Position numbers and translations under genes: made by a program
Origin: Neoarius graeffei
Lineage: Eukaryota > Chordata > Actinopteri > Siluriformes > Ariidae
Reading direction: 5' to 3'
DNA: 64,000 nt
Assembly: GCF_027579695.1 (NCBI RefSeq)
Contig: NC_083583.1
Span: 7,579,658-7,643,657, forward strand
The notes under the pieces: model-generated
Told to the model about the DNA's origin: nothing
Database searches by the model: none
Seen by the model: the letters and a program-made list of their open reading frames with translations, nothing else
Part shown: positions 1 to 9,062 of the stretch, piece by piece
Layout of the letters: every line of letters begins with the position of its first letter
Numbering within the stretch: position 1 is the first letter of the stretch

Positions 1-448
1 TGTGGCCTCATTGCTGATTGGCGAAAATCATAAGAACCAATGGAATGGCACGATAGGATAGAGTTCTGCAGTGTAGATTCAGCATCATTATCCTGCCATT
101 TCATTGGCTCTTGGCTTCACTTAATATGACTATTTGATGCTATATATTTGTCTCCCCTGTGCCAAAACTTGCTGAAGCGAGATCAGAAGAGCAAATCCAA
201 TAGTGTTCACTGATTTATTTTGTAATATGGTATTTTTTTTTTTTTAGAACTTGAAGCGGTAGGTGGTATTCACCTGTCAAAATCAATAGACTACTGCGTG
301 AATCAATAGCAAGTATGCTGAGGGATTGGAAACTTCAAATTACATCATTTTTGACCTTGTGCATCTGAGCTACAAAGTGGAGAGAAAAACCCTGCATATC
401 TCTGTGTTTATCTGTTCTTAGTAATAGTCTAGCAGCTAACTGTGATGA
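1..448. other. Stretch without recognised gene
   Basis: I see no gene here. A block of about 71 bases (221-291, ending in a ggtggtattcacctgtcaaaatc motif) recurs in direct orientation at 1601-1667. A T-run lies at about 232-245. Confidence 0.5.
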
Positions 449-528
449 GTAACAGAGGTGTAAAGGGTACTAAATTTTACTCAAGTAAAAGTACTGTTAC
501 TATTGTGAAACTGTACTAAAGTGAAATC

Positions 529-903
529 TCATCTCATCTCATTATCTCTAGCCGCTTTATCCTGTTCTACAGGGTCGCAGGCAAGCTGGAGCCTATCCCA
601 GCTGACTCCGGGCGAAAGGCGGGGTAGACCCTGGACAAGTCGCCAGGTCATCACAGGGCTGACACATAGACACAGACAACCATTCACACTCACATTCACA
701 CCTACGGTCAATTTAGAGCCACCAGTTAACCTAACCTGCATGTCTTTGGACTGTGGGGGAAACCGGAGCACCCGGAGGAAACCCACGCGGACACGGGGAG
801 AACATGCAAACTCCGCACAGAAAGGCCCTCGCCGGCCACGGGGCTTGAACCTGGACCTTCTTGCTGTGAGGCGACAGCGCTAACCACTACACCACCGTGC
901 CGC
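529..903 (-). mobile_element. tRNA-derived SINE, minus orientation
   Basis: Reverse complement of the SINE seen at 25440 and elsewhere. The head carries pol III A-box-like (tggtgtagtggttagcgc) and B-box-like (ggttcaagcccc) sequence. The tail is a short GAGAT-type repeat, here read as catctcatctc at the left edge. A perfect 13-base target duplication, ctaaagtgaaatc, flanks it at 516-528 and 904-916, which fits LINE-assisted retroposition. It faces the next SINE in inverted orientation. Confidence 0.9.
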
Positions 904-991
904 CTAAAGTGAAATCACTTGTGTAAAAATCCAGTTAAATAAAAGTAAAAAGTAGCTCATGTAAAATTTTATTTGAGTAAAAGTTACATGG

Positions 992-1339
992 AGGGCTGCA
1001 CGGTGGTGTAGTGGTTAGCGCTGTCGCCTCACAGCAAGAAGGTCCGGGTTCAAGCCCCGTGGCCGGCGAGGGCCTTTCTGTGTGCCCGGGTTTCCTCCGG
1101 GTGCTCCGGTTTCCCCCACAGTCCAAAGACATGCAGGTTAGGTTAACTGGTGACTCTAAATTGAGCGTAGGTGTGAATGTGAGTGTGAATGGTTGTCTGT
1201 GTCTATGTGTCAGCCCTGTGATGACCTGGCGACTTGTCCAGGGTGTACCCCGCCTTTCACCCGTAGTCAGCTGGGATAGGCTCCAGCTTGCCTGCGACCC
1301 TGTAGAACAGGATAAAGCGGCTAGAGATAATGAGATGAG
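992..1339 (+). mobile_element. tRNA-derived SINE with internal deletion
   Basis: Same family as the neighbour but on the plus strand. The duplication aaaagttacatgg is perfect at 979-991 and 1340-1352. The copy lacks the roughly 38-base segment between the 'ctttctgtg' and 'gggtttcctccggg' landmarks that other copies have. The rest matches closely, which suggests a young insertion. Only 88 bases separate it from its inverted partner. Confidence 0.9.
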
Positions 1340-1690
1340 AAAAGTTACATGGTTAGGTTTTTTTTTTTTTTAAACTGTGTGGTTGGCCAGGTACAGCTAG
1401 CTTGTCCTCTTGGTCCTTCAGTGCAGTCAGGGCAAGGACATGTATATAACGTGATGTTATTTTTAATTTCAGATGACATTTTTAATACAGCTAGAATTTT
1501 ATTACATTCATGCAAACTTTTGATATTGACATTTGAAAACTTGCATTTCTTACAAATAAAGCACGTCTTATTTACAGATGTCTGAAGACATCTATGAATA
1601 ATTGTAATATGGTATTTTTTTAGAACTAGAAGCAGTAGGTGGTATTCACCTGTCAAAATCGATAGACGACCACGTCTCTGATTACGCCAT

Positions 1691-1917
1691 CTATAATCAC
1701 CCAAATCAGGATGGGTTCCCTTTTGAGTCTGGTTCCTCTCGAGGTTTCTTCGTAGTGTCGTCTGAGGGAGTTTTTCCTTGCCACCGTCACCACAGGCTTG
1801 CTCATTGGGGATAGACTAGGGATAAAATTAGCTCATGCTTAAAGTCACTAAAATTCTGTAAAGCTGCTTTGTGACAACGTCTGTTAAAAGCGTGATAAAA
1901 ATAAACTTGACTTGAAG
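1691..1917 (+). repeat. Interspersed repeat, 3' part ending aataaacttgacttg
   Basis: Landmarks include gaggtttcttcg, tttttccttgccaccgtc and ttgtgacaacgtctgtt, followed by the terminal aaaataaacttgacttg. The same family appears in reverse at 20626-20860. This is a familiar fish repeat, probably the 3' end of a retroelement. I cannot name its clade. Confidence 0.6.
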
Positions 1918-2057
1918 ATAAAGCTACAGACTGTTTGAAAGGATACACATCGTCATAGCATTTACATGATATACAATTGATCCCATCCCAATTTCATTTT
2001 GTAATTTATAAACATGCTGCATGAAGGACCCACGTATAACGTTCATTTAGTCTGAAG
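1918..2057. other. Short stretch, nothing recognised
   Basis: No ORF or repeat structure seen between the interspersed repeat and the Tc1-like element. Confidence 0.5.
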
Positions 2058-2059
2058 TA

Positions 2060-2991
2060 CACTCACCCGCGACTTTATTAATAACACCCATCCACCTGCA
2101 GTTTGATGCCGATCCCTCGACAGCAGCACGATGCATAAAATCATGCAGATACAAATCAAAAGCTTCAGTTAATGTTCATGATGTTCAAACATCAGAATGG
2201 GAAAAATTGTGATCTCAAAGTGTGACTTTCACTATGGCATGGGTGTTGGTTTGAGCCAGATGGACTGGTTTGAGTGTTTCAGAAACTGCTGATCTTGTGG
2301 GGTTTTCACACACAACAGTCTCTAGAGTTTACACAGAATGGTGCGAAAAACAAAAATAAAACGAGTGAGTGAGCGACAGTCCTGTGGGTGGAAACAAACG
2401 CCTTGCTGATAAGTGAGGTCAGAGGAAAATGGCCAGATTGGTTTGAGCTGGGGCGGCACGGTGGTGTAGTGGTTAGCACTGTCGCCTCGTAGCAAGAAGG
2501 TCCTGGGTTCAAGCCCAGCGGCCGGCAATGGCCTTTCTGTATGGAGTTTGCATGTTCTCCCCGTGCCTGTATGGGTTTCCTCCGGATGCTCCATTTTCCC
2601 CCACAGTCCAAAGACATGCAGGTTAGGTTAATTGGTGGCTCTAAATTGACCGTAGATGTGAATGGTGGTTTGTCTCTATGTGTCAGTCCTGCGATGACCT
2701 GACGACTTGTCCAGGGTGTACCCCGCCTCTCACCTGTAATCAGCTGGGATAGGCTCCAGCTTGCCTGTGACCCTGAACAGGATAAGCAGCTATAGATAAT
2801 GGATGGATGGATGGATGGTTCGAGCTTCCAGGAAAGATATAGTAACTCATATGATCACTCTTTACAACCGTGGTGAGCAGAAAAGCATCTCAGCACGCAA
2901 CAGCAGAAGACCACATTAGGTTCCACTCCTCCAGCCAAGAACAGGGATCTTACAATCAAGAAAAAATTCCTATTAAAGTGACCGGGACGTG
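2060..2991 (+). mobile_element. Internally deleted Tc1-like element hosting a SINE
   Basis: Ends cactcacccgcgacttta at the left and taaagtgaccgggacgtg at the right, flanked by TA at 2058-2059 and 2992-2993. The inner sequence matches the 5' half of a Tc1-like transposase gene: phrases such as ttcagaaactgctgatct and ggccagattgg correspond to its helix-turn-helix region. The catalytic part is missing. A SINE at 2450-2816 splits it. Related copies lie at 34035-34951 and about 54900-55380. It is non-autonomous and dead as a coding unit. Confidence 0.8.
2450..2816 (+). mobile_element. tRNA-derived SINE, ATGG-tailed subfamily
   Basis: Head ggggcggcacggtggtgtag, body as in other copies, tail (ATGG)n at about 2800-2816. 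Target duplication ggtttgagct at 2440-2449 and ggttcgagct at 2817-2826, one mismatch. It sits in the deleted Tc1-like element at the same internal position as the SINE at 34405. Its tail and diagnostic bases differ from that copy. Confidence 0.88.
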
Positions 2992-3115
2992 TATATTGAG
3001 CAACATTATAATGCTACCTCAAATGGATCTTGGCACCATGTCATCTTCAGAACAGAAATAACGGTGAAAAGGAAGCTAAAAACATAAACCGATGTTATAA
3101 CAGGAAACGTATAAT

Positions 3116-3911
3116 CAGTGTTGGGCACGCTACTTTCAAAAAGTAATTAGTTATAGTTACTAGTTACTTTTCCCAAAAAGTAACTAAGTTAGTAACGGAG
3201 TTACTTTGTCATAAAAGTAACTAATTACCAGGGAAAGTAATTATTCCATTACATTTTGTGTTTACCCCTCCCCCCCAAAAAAAATCAAATTCAATTAGTG
3301 TAATCATAATAAAAGTGAATGTTAAATGTGTTTAATGACTGAAATGGACACTTAACAGAACCAATTAATAACGTTATCTACACTATATTAATATTTTTGT
3401 GGGACAATGTGAGATAAGACATCTATCAAATTTAATATATTTTTGTAGTTATTAAAATTATGTTACTAATTGACGAGGACAAACTCTTTGTTCCTTGACA
3501 TAACGTAGACGTAGACATTTTTGCCTTTTATTTCAAGTAATGAAAAGTAATGGCTGTATTTCCAGTGTGAAAACACAGTGTTGGGCTGACCGCTCGCCAT
3601 CGCTGTGTCTTCTGATTGACAGTGTGCGCAGTAGTGCAGTAGGTGGAGCCTACCTACGTATGTTGTCCAAATCTACTCCGATTGGCTTACTATGCCGTTG
3701 TCTCGCATCTCCCCGCCCCACACTAAAGCAGAGTAAAGAAAGGCTGAACGCGCAGCGTGCCAGATGAGAACAGCTTTAATAAAGTAACGGGAGTAATTTT
3801 GTTGTAAGTAACGGGAACGGCGTTATAACAATGTAAAAAGTAATTAGTTAGATTACTCGTTACTAAAAAAAGTAACGCCGTTTATTTCTAACGCCGTTAT
3901 TCCCATCACTG
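3116..3911. mobile_element. Non-autonomous hAT-type element
   Basis: The ends are cagtgttggg at the left and cccatcactg at the right, which are imperfect inverted repeats of 10 bases. An 8-base duplication, cgtataat/tgtataat, lies at 3108-3115 and 3912-3919, as expected for hAT. The inside is rich in repeats of the form aaaagtaactaattac and taacgccgtta. There is no transposase; short ORFs inside look accidental. Confidence 0.85.
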
Positions 3912-3919
3912 TGTATAAT

Positions 3920-4877
3920 CAAATGTAGACCAGAGCAATGTCACGTCAGCTTGGAGCTGCTAGCTTTGACAGACACGCCTCGTTTTAGAAGCAGTAAAAT
4001 TGACTGGTGGTAAACAGGAGATAGAGGTTGTCACCATGCTTAAAAGTTGCTCTGTTGTGTCTTGCACAGTCAACAGTTGAATCCACCCACACATTTGTTT
4101 CTCCTTGCTACCGAGTAGAGAAAGGGAGAGCAAAAGACAGATTTTTACGGCAGCGGCAGGGACTGTCCACCTACATAAACTCAGAAGGAGAGGGTGAAGT
4201 ACTGCCATCTTCAGTGCAGTCTAACATAGCAGGTGTTAAACTGGATTCACACATTACTAGGAAGACAGCTACATATAATTATCTCTCGACAGAAAAAAGT
4301 CATAGGTGACAGAAAACGACATTACCTGGAGACTTGAGGTAGTTGTTGTAAAGGTCAGGATATGACACCTCAGACCATTGAATGGGATCGTTAATGATAC
4401 TGACCACCAGTACCACAGAGTTTATTGAAATACCGACACCGGTCATCAGCCGCCAAAGTATTAACGTAACTTTCCTGATGTGTCATTCCAACTATACTTT
4501 TAGCCCTTTTCAAAATTTCACTGTATTTCATTGTCAAATGCCTGCGGATTCTGTTCGCTGCCATTCAAATTCAAAGGTTTGTTTTCCACCAAAAAGGGGC
4601 GGTAACCACAATGTAGCATGAAAGTTCTGGGAAGATTGCTCTGGTCTATGGAGCAATTGACTTCCTGCCTTTTTGGCATACAAAATCACGTCATTTCCTA
4701 TCACAAGGGTTATGGAGACTTTTTTTTTTAAATATGTAACAGAGGCAGTTGAAATTGTAGTGAAGTAAAATACCTCAAAATACATCATATACCCAAGTAA
4801 AAGAAAAATTAGTTTAAAAAAAAAAAAGAGAAGTACATAAAAATTCAATTTTGTTACAGTAAAGTAGGAATTCGAAG
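3920..4877. other. Stretch with transposon debris
   Basis: Apart from a weak THAP-like reading at 4036-4175, no gene is seen. 4740-4877 has phrases (acccaagtaaaag, ttgttacagtaaagtag) like the fish hAT-MITE at 449. A-runs and T-runs lie at 4721-4729 and 4816-4828. Confidence 0.4.
4036..4175 (+). pseudogene. Possible THAP-domain relic
   Basis: The start MLKSCSVVSCTVNS has the C-x4-C spacing of a THAP zinc finger and is followed by a stop. In another frame the following bases read FSLLPSREREsKRQ, which resembles the F-x-x-P and basic stretch of THAP. The remaining C-x2-H pair was not found. This is a weak call that leans on the clear THAP exons elsewhere in the window. Confidence 0.3.
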
Positions 4878-5109
4878 TTAAAGGGGTACCAAATATAATA
4901 TATACAGTTGCTGATGTGACAAAGTAACGTATTCTTAAGTATTCTATCAAATGTATATACTAGAAAACAACGAAATATCTTGGTAATTGTAAATATAATA
5001 CTTTATACGCTAAACCGCACAAGAGTCGCCATTTTTAAAAGACCGTGACGTCAGCGCTACCCACTGCACTAGCGGAACTCTCCGAAATAGAGGAGATAAG
5101 CGTGTGATC

Positions 5110-5829
5110 ATGGCGTCGGGCGCATCAAGTGAAAGCGACAGCTCTGTCGAATCATACGAAGAGATCCCGCAAGACACACTGCAAGCAGGCTATGGCTTAG
5201 AAGGGTACCAGTTTGAACCTAGGAGAGGTACTATGTAGTGGAAGTTCATTATGTCTAACTATTAAAGCTATTTTAAGTTCGTTTCTTAAGACAAGGATTT
5301 TTTAAGATGTTACCTTGTTGACAGTTTCGGCGAGAATCTTCCGCCTTCTTCAAAACAGTCACCAAATGTCGAGTGGTGACGTGTCTTATCAGCTGATGTT
5401 ACGCTACGGAGGCGTGAACGTCCCGCCCAATTTGACAGGTAGTTCACGCCTCCTGCTGTCAGGTCGCTCCCCCAGGACACATCTGGTGACTGTTTTGAAG
5501 AAGGCGGAAGATTCTCGCCGAAACTGTCAACAAGGTAACATCTTAAAAAATCCTTGTCTTAAGAAACGAACTTAAAATATCTAGGAGAGGTACTCTCGAC
5601 TCCGGTGATGAAATAAGAGAAGAAAGCTCGGATGACGGCGAGGATGAGACTGATGCTGACCATGGGCATGGCGAACGTGGGGCAGAACATCCGCGTGCAG
5701 GTGACACGGCGTGGTGCTCGTGCGGAAAATGTAACGTGGAGTTGCTCACGAGTCCAGCAGAATTTATTTGCTGCAATGAGATAGGCGCCACCCGTGGACT
5801 TGCGAAATCGTCGCAAGAGGCAGAAACAG
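5110..5829 (+). pseudogene. P2X7-C-terminal-like zinc-binding protein, interrupted
   Basis: The first exon starts at ATG 5110 (MASGASSESDSSVES) in an acidic, serine-rich context and reaches YQFEPRRG. An insert at 5233-5580, with its duplication, breaks the frame. Beyond it the reading continues (TLDSGDEIREESSDD) into WCSCGKC and then FICCNEIGATRGL. This pattern, W-C-x-C-G-x-C followed by C-C-x-E, is typical of the P2X7 cytoplasmic zinc-binding module that recurs in many fish proteins. The exon ends at a splice donor, AACAG|GTATTT (5829/5830). No channel domain is seen, so this is not a P2X receptor. It is probably an element-borne gene, now dead. Confidence 0.6.
5233..5580. mobile_element. 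Fold-back insert with 95-base inverted arms
   Basis: Arms at about 5269-5363 and 5487-5580 are near-perfect inverted repeats (landmarks aagttcgtttcttaagac and accttgttgacagtttcgg). A perfect 14-base duplication, ctaggagaggtact, flanks the insert at 5219-5232 and 5581-5594. The left arm begins 36 bases inside the insert, so the insert is asymmetric. Removing it would rejoin the P2X7-C-like reading frame. The family is unknown. Confidence 0.75.
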
Positions 5830-6111
5830 GTATTTCACACGCGCTATTCCCAACCTCAATGAGCCGACACAACTGGGCACATACATACGTCATGAGTGTT
5901 ACGCAGAGAAAATGAACGTGCATTCTGATTGGATAAAATTTATATCATGGTGGGCTGTTCAAACTGCGGAAATAGTTTGCTCGAGCTACTTTCAAAACAC
6001 TATAACTTTCCAACCTTAGAACAAAAAACTTCTGTAAGTCTTGAATAAGGTTCGTTAATGTGTGTTTTATTGTTATATTTACTCTATATATTGCCCTCTG
6101 TTCCCCTTTAA

Positions 6112-6210
6112 GGGGTGTTTTCTTTGGTTTTTCTAGTCAGAGTGCTGGTCAAACATAGCACTGGTATCAGAAAATTCAGATTGTTACAAAGTTTATCTTG
6201 ATGTTGGTGA

Positions 6211-6269
<59 letters not shown>

Positions 6270-6650
6270 TTTTCGCGGCCCGGTTTCCATCAAATCCTGC
6301 ACTCTGATTGGCTGGCGAGCGGGTCCGTATCCTACGGTACGGACCTCTGGCAACTCGCTCGTTCACAACAACAAACGTAGCTATTTTTGTCAATATTTAT
6401 CTTTTTATAAGATTTATTTATAAGAGTATCAAAAATCTTGTAAATGTTTGCCAGCATTTCTCAGCATCATAGCATTAATTTTACAGCATGGATAGCAATA
6501 ACGACAGTGTTCACAGCGAAAGCGAGTTTTACTACCCTGAGGAAGAAGAAATAAAATAAAGCATTTCAGGAGAAAGCTAAAAACCTCTAACTGTTGCCAA
6601 CACCGAGCAAAAACATGGCTGAATCCTGAATGACTCAATTTTGTATAAAT
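6112..6650. other. TA microsatellite and element debris
   Basis: Contains (TG)n(TA)n at 6211-6260 and a T-run to 6273. A short open reading of 23 codons (MDSNNDSVHSESEFYYPEEE) at about 6488-6559 is acidic and resembles the N-terminus of fish element-associated proteins, but it is too short to assign. Confidence 0.4.
6211..6260. repeat. TG/TA microsatellite
   Basis: A short TG run passes into about 21 TA units, then a T-run. Such tracts vary in length between individuals. Confidence 0.95.
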
Positions 6651-6654
6651 AGGG

Positions 6655-6959
6655 GGCTACATAGGTGACAAAATGCGCAGGCCTTCAGTACCCTGAGGCT
6701 GATACCATCCGGACCTGTTCTGATGCCGTCTCTCCAGCTGTTTCTTTACCTGGTTGCTAGAAACAGACAAGCAGTTTGGGGAGGTAGGTAGATGGGGGCT
6801 CAGTGTTTTCAAGTGTGGGGGAAGGGGTTGATGGAACTGTGTTGAAGTCCATGGTAGGGGTTGAGGGGTGCGAGGAGGCACAGTATGAGTCATTGATCCT
6901 GGTCACTGAGGAGGTGTGAGAGGGAAACAGCTGTGAGGGCATGAAGGGTGTGGGGTCTG
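6655..6959 (-). mobile_element. Decayed LINE, downstream fragment
   Basis: Minus-strand readings with stops include KKQLERRHQNRSG and a proline- and threonine-rich linker, like the region just before the reverse transcriptase of L2-type LINEs. It continues the fragment at 9426-9960, from which two TA-flanked elements separate it. The clade is inferred from general motif order only. Confidence 0.5.
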
Positions 6960-7133
6960 TATTGAGGTATTTCACCTGACGTCACAGGGTCACATGACGC
7001 CCCGGTGTCCGCCATTTTGGATGGCAAGCTACATACTAACGCTGCAGACAGAGAGGGAGAACCAGCTTGGAAAAAAACGTGTTACAGACACCTAGAATAG
7101 ATTAATTTGTCAGTAAGCACTCTATAAATAACC

Positions 7134-7311
7134 ATGGTGTTTGCTTGTTGTGCTGTGGGCTGCCACAACAGACAGGGACAGCGTGCAGGACGCTCCTTTT
7201 ACCGGTTTCCTACTGACCCAGACAAGAGGGCCAAATGGATTGCAGCTGTGAAGAGACAGGATTGGGAGCCAACAGAGTACTCCAGACTTTGCAGTGATCA
7301 TTTAATTTCAG
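7134..7311 (+). CDS. THAP zinc-finger first exon (element-borne)
   Basis: The reading MVFACCAVGCHNRQG begins a C2CH THAP DNA-binding domain. Zinc ligands are Cys5 or Cys6, Cys10, Cys53 and His56 (LCSDH). The conserved FYRFP proline and the tryptophan of AKWIAAVKRQDW are present. The exon stops right after LISG at a donor, TCAG|GTTAGT (7311/7312), where THAP exons often end. ATG 7134 follows a plausible Kozak context (accATGg). No catalytic exon follows within the element, so the domain would be made alone, if at all. Related exons lie at 8173, 17830 and 35584. Confidence 0.75.
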
Positions 7312-7461
7312 GTTAGTTTATCAGTCAACGCAATTTTGATAAAATATATAGCAAAAAGTAAATGGGTCAGTGTTTGTTAACCCATCTGAGCAGTGAAACA
7401 AGGCAGTGTTAATTTGTCTAGGGTTGCATGTAGCAGACATTTTGTTCTCCTGTTTGTCATG

Positions 7462-7713
7462 TATTATTTTCCTTTTGATGAATAAAGTTTATAAATACTA
7501 CTTATATCATGTCATAGCCGGAGCTCGCTAGCGCGCTCGGGCGCCAGGGAGCTCGCTCGGGCGCCGGGGAGCTCGCTAGCGCGCTCGGGCGCCGGGGAAC
7601 TCGCTCGGGCGCCGGGGAGCTCGCTCGGGCGCCGGGGAGCTCGCTGGCGCGCTCCGGCTATGACATGATACAAGTAGTATTTATAAACTTTATTCATCAA
7701 AAGGAAAATAATA
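7462..7713. repeat. Hairpin: 63-base arms around a GC-rich minisatellite
   Basis: The arms at 7462-7524 and 7651-7713 are inverted with about one mismatch. The 126-base loop is made of 20-base (tcgctcgggcgccggggagc) and 28-base (adding agcgcgct) units in the order 28-20-28-20-20-10. The arm ends (ttattttcc/ggaaaataa) sit next to TA on both sides, so it may be a nested element of its own. Confidence 0.85.
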
Positions 7714-8172
7714 TTCTATTCAATATTCTATTCTAATCGCCCAAACCTGTGTATGGCGATGGGTCAGTGAACAATCCTGGTGGAAGCAGGTAAACGTCGT
7801 TCTCTAAGCCTGCTAACCTCAATTTTTGCAAATACCTCTCCCTCTGCTCGCCCTGTAAATGCCCTACATCGCTGGATAGTGAAGGTGGTGTTTTCTGCAT
7901 CTCGCTCCTTTTTCTTTTATGTTTTTCGTTTGTCGCCTTCCTCGCATTCAAACTGATTCGAGCCGTGACGTCCAAAATGGCAGCATCACATGACTTGGTC
8001 ACGTGGGTGAAATACCTCAATAGATAGTTTTCACATGACGTCACAGAGTCGGGGACTCCCTAGTGGCGGCCATCTTGCGGGTCAAGCCTACCGTACGGGT
8101 CACTGAGCACACATTGTAACGCGCGAGTACAAAGTCTTCAAAAGAACCCAAGCAGGCTATTTAAAGCTAGCA

Positions 8173-8382
8173 ATGGTGCACACCTGTTGTATTCACGGCT
8201 GTCGTAATAGGTCAGATGATGAAGTCAAGCGGAGCTTTTATGGAATTCCCACTGTACGGGAGCACGAAGGCGAGCAAACAAACTCAACATACAAAGGAGA
8301 AATCTATGGCTTGTGAGAATCAACCGCAAGGATTATCAGCCTTCCAAACACAGCAAAGTCTGCTCCGATCATTTTATAAGTG
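8173..8382 (+). pseudogene. THAP zinc-finger first exon, frameshifted
   Basis: ATG 8173 opens MVHTCCIHGCRNRSD, with the paired cysteines of a THAP finger, then SFYGIP with the conserved proline. The frame then stops (IYGL-stop). In a neighbouring frame the domain resumes as RRNLWLVRINRKDYQ and ends VCSDHFISG at a donor, AGTG|GTAAGT (8382/8383). A one-base change in the A-rich stretch around 8278-8296 explains this. Zinc ligands are retained in the two parts. The copy cannot make a complete domain. Confidence 0.7.
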
Positions 8383-8628
8383 GTAAGTTGTTTAAATAAA
8401 CAATCAATTGTGTTTAAGTTTGTTTTTGGAAATCAAAACATCATGTGAACACTCTCTGGAGAATGCCTAACTGGAACCGCTGAGTGTACGTTTACATTGT
8501 AATGTACACTTAATATCGCTCGTTTGTCATGTTTCTATTTGAAACTTGTCACTTCACTCACGCAAGGGTGATTTTTGAAAAACATTTTAGGTCTATTCTG
8601 TATGATTTGATTTGTGTTTGGGATGCAA

Positions 8629-9062
8629 ACAGCGCGCCTTTTGGCGGATGTTGCCTGAATCGCGCAGATCCGATTTTTTTTTGGGGGGGGGGGGGGCGTT
8701 GGAGTGTCTGATTATAATTTCAAAGTAAATTCTGTATTAAAATTACTAAATAAGCCAATCCGTTACAGTCCATGAAACAGGAAGTATAAGGATGAGAAAA
8801 AAACAGTTTAAATCGGAAAGCTGCGCACATTTGCGCAGCCCGAGCGGTGTGCAGGACTGCGCAAATGTGCGCAGCTTTCCGATTTAAACTGTTTTTTTCT
8901 CATCCTTATACTTCCTGTTTCATGGACTGTAACGGATTGGCTTATTTAGTAATTTTAATACAGAATTTACTTTGAAATTATAATCAGACACTCCAACGCC
9001 CCCCCTAAAAAAAAAAATCGGATCTGCGCGATTCAGGCGGCATCCGCCAAAAGGCGCGCTGT
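8629..9062. repeat. Giant palindrome, about 210-base arms
   Basis: The left arm (8629-8838) starts acagcgcgcctttt. The right arm (8857-9062) ends aaaaggcgcgctgt. Only an 18-base loop (8839-8856) lies between. Arms are near identical except for the length of a G/C-run (8686-8697 against 8999-9005). It sits inside THAP element 2 downstream of the splice donor. It may be a nested fold-back element. Confidence 0.9.

Larger units (their letters stand above)
449..1690. repeat. Fish interspersed repeat, probably a hAT-type MITE, broken by two SINEs
   Basis: The start (cagaggtgtaaagggtac) and the repeated phrase ctcaagtaaaagta resemble a common fish non-autonomous hAT family. Two SINEs (529-903 and 992-1339) interrupt it, each with its own duplication, so the repeat is older than both. 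The right end is not clear. The second copy of the 71-base direct repeat lies at 1601-1667. Confidence 0.4.
4882..6107 (+). mobile_element. TTAA-flanked DNA element carrying a P2X7-C-like gene fragment
   Basis: TTAA lies at 4878-4881 and 6108-6111. The ends aggggtacc and (reverse complement) aggggaac are inverted, and similarity continues weakly through AATATATA. TTAA duplications are used by piggyBac and Kolobok elements. Inside is a coding fragment at 5110-5829 with a zinc-ligand cluster. I infer that the element either encodes or captured this gene. The superfamily is not settled. Confidence 0.6.
6962..8020 (+). mobile_element. TA-flanked THAP-exon element 1
   Basis: Terminal inverted repeats start TTGAGGTATTTCACC and end GGTGAAATACCTCAA. 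TA flanks both sides (6960-6961 and 8021-8022). The subterminal sequence has a TGACGTCAC CRE-like site and a YY1-like gccattttgg in both arms. Inside are a THAP first exon at 7134-7311 and a hairpin at 7462-7713. It abuts a second element of similar plan and splits an old LINE. P and Kolobok transposases also carry THAP domains, but a TA duplication fits neither, so the superfamily is open. Confidence 0.75.

Noticed and set aside
529..883. Proteins of 60-120 codons inside SINEs (e.g. MGFLRVLRFPPQSKDMQVRL)
   Set aside because: They recur wherever the SINE does and reflect its body sequence; no evidence of translation.
6193..6423. ORFs rich in IYIYIY on both strands
   Set aside because: They are translations of the TA microsatellite.
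7512..7700. Minus-strand ORF with ELPGARAS-type repeats
   Set aside because: It is the translation of the GC-rich minisatellite inside the hairpin; there is no conserved start or domain.
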